DNA of 64,000 bases, from contig JAOUCS010000005.1 in assembly GCA_029859645.1 (NCBI GenBank), positions 1-64,000 on the forward strand. Direction: 5' to 3'. Positions within the stretch are counted from its first letter, which is position 1, and each line of letters starts with the position of its first letter. The stretch is from Lysobacterales bacterium. GTDB lineage: Bacteria; Pseudomonadota; Gammaproteobacteria; Xanthomonadales; SZUA-36. The notes beneath the pieces were generated by a model that saw only the letters and a list, made by a program, of their open reading frames with translations, made no database searches and was not told the origin of the DNA. This document shows positions 61,673 through 64,000 of the stretch, in pieces. The position numbers and the translations under genes are program-made.

Positions 61673-62548
61673 ATGGATATTCAATGGAACGCCTACTGGC
61701 GCCTGATGCGCTTTGACAAGCCGATCGGCATCCTGTTGCTGCTCTGGCCGACCTGGTGGGCGCTTCTTTTTGCCGGCGAGGGAATGCCGCGTTTGAAAAA
61801 TGTCCTGATTTTCAGCTGTGGGGTTGTGCTGATGCGTGCTGCCGGCTGCGTGATGAATGATATTGCTGACCGGGGTTTCGATCCACACATAGAGCGCACG
61901 CGTCTGCGGCCGCTCGCCTCCGGGGAGCTCTCTCTGCAACAGGCCCTGCGCCTGTTCTTTATCCTGATGTCACTGGCGTTCGTGCTAGTGCTGTTTACCA
62001 ATCCACTGACGATCAAGCTGGCCTTCGCCGGCGCGTTGCTGGCTTCGAGCTACCCGTTTTTCAAGCGCTTCACCCACCTGCCGCAGGTGGTGCTTGGCAT
62101 CGCCTTTGGCTGGGGGATACCGATGGCGTTCGCAGCCGAAACGTCGACCATTCCAACCCTGGCCTGGTGGCTGCTGGCGGTCAATACAGCCTGGTCCGTC
62201 ATCTACGACACGCTTTATGCGATGGTGGACCGGGAGGATGACCTCAAGGTCGGAATCAAGTCCACGGCAATTCTTTTTGGCCGGTTCGACCTGCTGATTA
62301 CCGGTCTGCTGATGCTGCTGATGCTGGCCATGTTGACGGCAATCGGCCTGGCGCTGAGCCTGGGCTGGCCCTGGTTTATTGCCGTACTGGCCTCTGCCGT
62401 CCTGTTTGGTTTCCAGTTGCTGGTTGCCCGGCACCGCCAACGGGACGCCTGCTTCAGGGCGTTCCTGGCCAATAACTGGGTGGGGCTTGCCCTGTTCCTG
62501 GGAATCCTGGGACACTTTGCGTTGTCAGGATCATATTACACAGCCTGA
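61673..62548 (+). CDS. ubiA: 4-hydroxybenzoate polyprenyltransferase UbiA
   Basis: 291-residue inner-membrane prenyltransferase with nine spans for ubiquinone synthesis. The first Mg-diphosphate motif is VMNDIADRGFDPHIERT (NDxxDxxxD) and the second YDTLYAMVDREDDLKVG (DxxxD). RLMRFDKPIGILLLLWPTWWAL near the N-terminus is a close match to enterobacterial UbiA. A GTG immediately before ATG 61673 could also start. No ubiC is adjacent. The 3' end overlaps comF by 13 bases. Confidence 0.93.
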   Translation: MDIQWNAYWRLMRFDKPIGILLLLWPTWWALLFAGEGMPRLKNVLIFSCGVVLMRAAGCVMNDIADRGFDPHIERTRLRPLASGELSLQQALRLFFILMSLAFVLVLFTNPLTIKLAFAGALLASSYPFFKRFTHLPQVVLGIAFGWGIPMAFAAETSTIPTLAWWLLAVNTAWSVIYDTLYAMVDREDDLKVGIKSTAILFGRFDLLITGLLMLLMLAMLTAIGLALSLGWPWFIAVLASAVLFGFQLLVARHRQRDACFRAFLANNWVGLALFLGILGHFALSGSYYTA

Positions 62549-63312
62549 TTTCCGGGTGCGGGTGCCCTGGCAACCACCCAGACGGAGATTCGCTGAATAC
62601 CTGCTGACTTCAAAACCCCGGTGCATTCTGCCAGGGTGGCGCCGGTGGTAAGCACATCATCCACCAGCGCTGCGTGTTGCAGTTTTTCGCGCTTTTTTGC
62701 CGGCAGAGCAAAGGTAAATGCGGCGTTGATGTTGACCCTGCGGCTGACCGCATCCAGCCCCGAATGCGCTCGTGTCTTCCGTGTCCGTCGCAAAGCCGTG
62801 GGATACAATGGGATTTGCAGCGCCCCGGCGGCATATCTCGCCAGAATTTCTGATTGATTGAAAGTCCTGCTGACAAGCCTCGACCGATGGAGCGGTACCG
62901 GGATAATGGCGTCAGGCAGCTGTTTACCGCTCGCAACAACCGCGCGGGTCAATCGTTCTGCGAGCACCTGCCCGGCGGCCAGGCTGCGGGAGAATTTGAA
63001 GCGCCGCACCAGTTGGTCCACCGGAAATGCATATGGCAAGGCGGTGATCGCTGAATCCCATGGAAACGGGTAGTTGATGCAGCGCTCGCAGTGGCTGCTG
63101 TCGGTGGATGTGATGGGCAGACCGCAGCCGGAGCATGGCTGTTCGACGTGTGGCAGTTCTTCAGAGCAGGGCGGACAAATATTGCGGCTCCCGCTGCCCA
63201 GGCCGCACAGGATGCAATGTCGTGGCAGCAAGGCATCAAGGATGGTTTCAGTCCATGCGTGCATGTCATCCAGCTTGAGCGCATCGCAAAAAGAAAACAG
63301 GGGGACATTCAT
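62536..63312 (-). CDS. comF: ComF family phosphoribosyltransferase-like protein
   Basis: About 258 residues. An N-terminal zinc-finger region has CILCGLGSGSRNICPPC and further Cys in PCSGCG and HCERC. The C-terminal PRTase domain has ALVDDVLTTGATL (PRPP-binding motif) and LRRTRKTRAHSGLD. ComF helps natural transformation in several bacteria; E. coli GntX is a relative tied to nutrient use of DNA. Met 63312 is given; Met 63264 (242 residues) is also plausible. Divergent from bioC, a common arrangement of comF and bio genes. Confidence 0.85.
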   Translation of the reverse strand: MNVPLFSFCDALKLDDMHAWTETILDALLPRHCILCGLGSGSRNICPPCSEELPHVEQPCSGCGLPITSTDSSHCERCINYPFPWDSAITALPYAFPVDQLVRRFKFSRSLAAGQVLAERLTRAVVASGKQLPDAIIPVPLHRSRLVSRTFNQSEILARYAAGALQIPLYPTALRRTRKTRAHSGLDAVSRRVNINAAFTFALPAKKREKLQHAALVDDVLTTGATLAECTGVLKSAGIQRISVWVVARAPAPGNQAV

Positions 63313-63348
63313 GCGATAAAATGTCAGAAAATCCAGCCCGGAACCGCC

Positions 63349-64000
63349 TTGTCCCATCTACAACATATCCACGACACGTTTGATCGCATCGCGAAGCGCT
63401 ACGATGACCATGCTGCATTGCAGCAGGAAGTGTGCAGCCGTTTACTCGAACGCACCACGTTCAACCGGCGCGATCCGTCATGGGTTCTGGACCTGGGCTG
63501 CGGGACCGGCGCAGGCAGTGCTGGTTTAAAGCAGAGTTTCCGCAAGGCGCAGGTCGTGTCCCTGGATACGTCCGGGGCGATGTTGGCCCAGGTTAAGCGC
63601 CGGTCCAGCCTGTTGCGGCCGCTGCGGCCGGTATGCGCCAATATCGGGGCCTTGCCGTTCAGTTCCCGTTCTGCTGACCTGGTTTTTTCCAACCTGGCCA
63701 GTTACTGGTGCCCTGATCCGATGGCTATGTTTTCCGAATTCCGCCGGGTGCTTTGTCCTGACGGAATGGTGTTGTTCAGTACGCTGGGGCCGCTGTCGTT
63801 TGCCGAGTTGGCAGCTGCCTGGTCCGCCGTGGACGACAGCGTGGAATTTCCCGGGTTTTCTGACATTCTCGAAGTGGGTGATGCGTTGACAGCGGCCGGG
63901 TTCAGAGAGCCGGTGATGGACACTGACCGAATTGTACTGAGTTATTCCAGCCTGGTGACGATGCTCGACGAACTCGAGGCAACCGGGATGTCGCTGCTGG
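63349..64000 (+). CDS. bioC: malonyl-ACP O-methyltransferase BioC, 3' truncated by window edge
   Basis: The frame is open from here to the window end. The SAM-binding motif WVLDLGCGTGAG, the DTSGAML motif and the PFSSRSADLVFSNLASYWCPD block identify a BioC-type methyltransferase that methylates malonyl-ACP to start pimeloyl synthesis for biotin. The N-terminus IHDTFDRIAKRYDDHAALQQEV is typical. There is no in-frame ATG; TTG 63349 with GGA 7 bases upstream gives a normal start. An ATG at 63321 in another frame encodes a plausible N-terminal tail but stops after 20 codons, hinting at a frameshift as an alternative. The rest of the gene is outside the window. Confidence 0.82.
   Translation, partial: MSHLQHIHDTFDRIAKRYDDHAALQQEVCSRLLERTTFNRRDPSWVLDLGCGTGAGSAGLKQSFRKAQVVSLDTSGAMLAQVKRRSSLLRPLRPVCANIGALPFSSRSADLVFSNLASYWCPDPMAMFSEFRRVLCPDGMVLFSTLGPLSFAELAAAWSAVDDSVEFPGFSDILEVGDALTAAGFREPVMDTDRIVLSYSSLVTMLDELEATGMSLL

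Overview
The window reads as a contiguous piece of a gammaproteobacterial chromosome: moderately GC-rich, densely packed on both strands, with no rRNA, tRNA, CRISPR array, insertion sequence or phage module that I can see. Family assignments (SlyX, SlyD, TruC, SrkA, HisNB and HisIE fusions, FNR, HemN, UbiA, BioC, ComF) point to Gammaproteobacteria. The mix of M20 and DUF885 peptidases, POT and OprD transport, TPR-sulfotransferase and hydroxyproline-type catabolism would suit a heterotrophic marine lineage such as Woeseiaceae or other Chromatiales relatives, but that placement is a guess.

Layout. 1-12 kb: a DUF3014 gene cut by the window start, a YbaK-type tRNA deacylase, MtfA-type peptidase, an ABC exporter, glucokinase, a large secreted WY/GPW-repeat protein, a periplasmic cyclophilin coupled to a small GGM-tailed protein, a dienelactone hydrolase, a fatty-acid-hydroxylase family membrane protein and a ClsC-like phospholipase D lipoprotein. 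12-17 kb: VOC protein, slyX, srkA, a NYN-LOTUS protein, truC, a 0.6-kb region holding a structured minus-strand leader with a small ORF and terminator, then ilvE. 17-24 kb: CDF and CPA2 transporters, a TPR-sulfotransferase and an AsmA-like protein. 24-36 kb: peptide and amino-acid handling (M20 peptidase, POT transporter, DUF885, beta-CASP nuclease, OprD porin with two small unknown genes, DAACS symporter), followed by the wreck of a symporter/solute-binding fusion, an EamA transporter and a class II amidotransferase.

36-43.5 kb: a complete, overlapping histidine operon (trpR-like regulator-hisG-D-C-B-H-A-F-IE) on the minus strand. A 32-bp near-perfect palindrome lies just upstream of the regulator. 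hisC carries an apparent one-base deletion. 43.6-49 kb: a DUF4097 protein, a DapA-like/GntR/proline-racemase cluster, a second DUF885 peptidase and slyD. 49-52.6 kb: fnr, hemN, and between hemN and a tandem CDGSH protein a compact plus-strand unit (FNR box, TTGACA promoter, 39-codon ORF, strong terminator) that looks like an oxygen-responsive small RNA or small-protein gene. 52.7-64 kb: amidohydrolase, peptidase-natAB operon, yadGH, an acyl-CoA desaturase, tatD, ubiA, comF, and bioC running off the window.

The signals I rate highest are the FNR-linked small transcript opposite hemN, the TrpR-like operator and HisR-type regulator heading the his operon, the structured leader near 15.8 kb, the hisC frameshift, and the multiply deleted symporter-binding-protein fusion near 34 kb. 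All functional statements are inferred from reading the sequence; no database or folding program was run.
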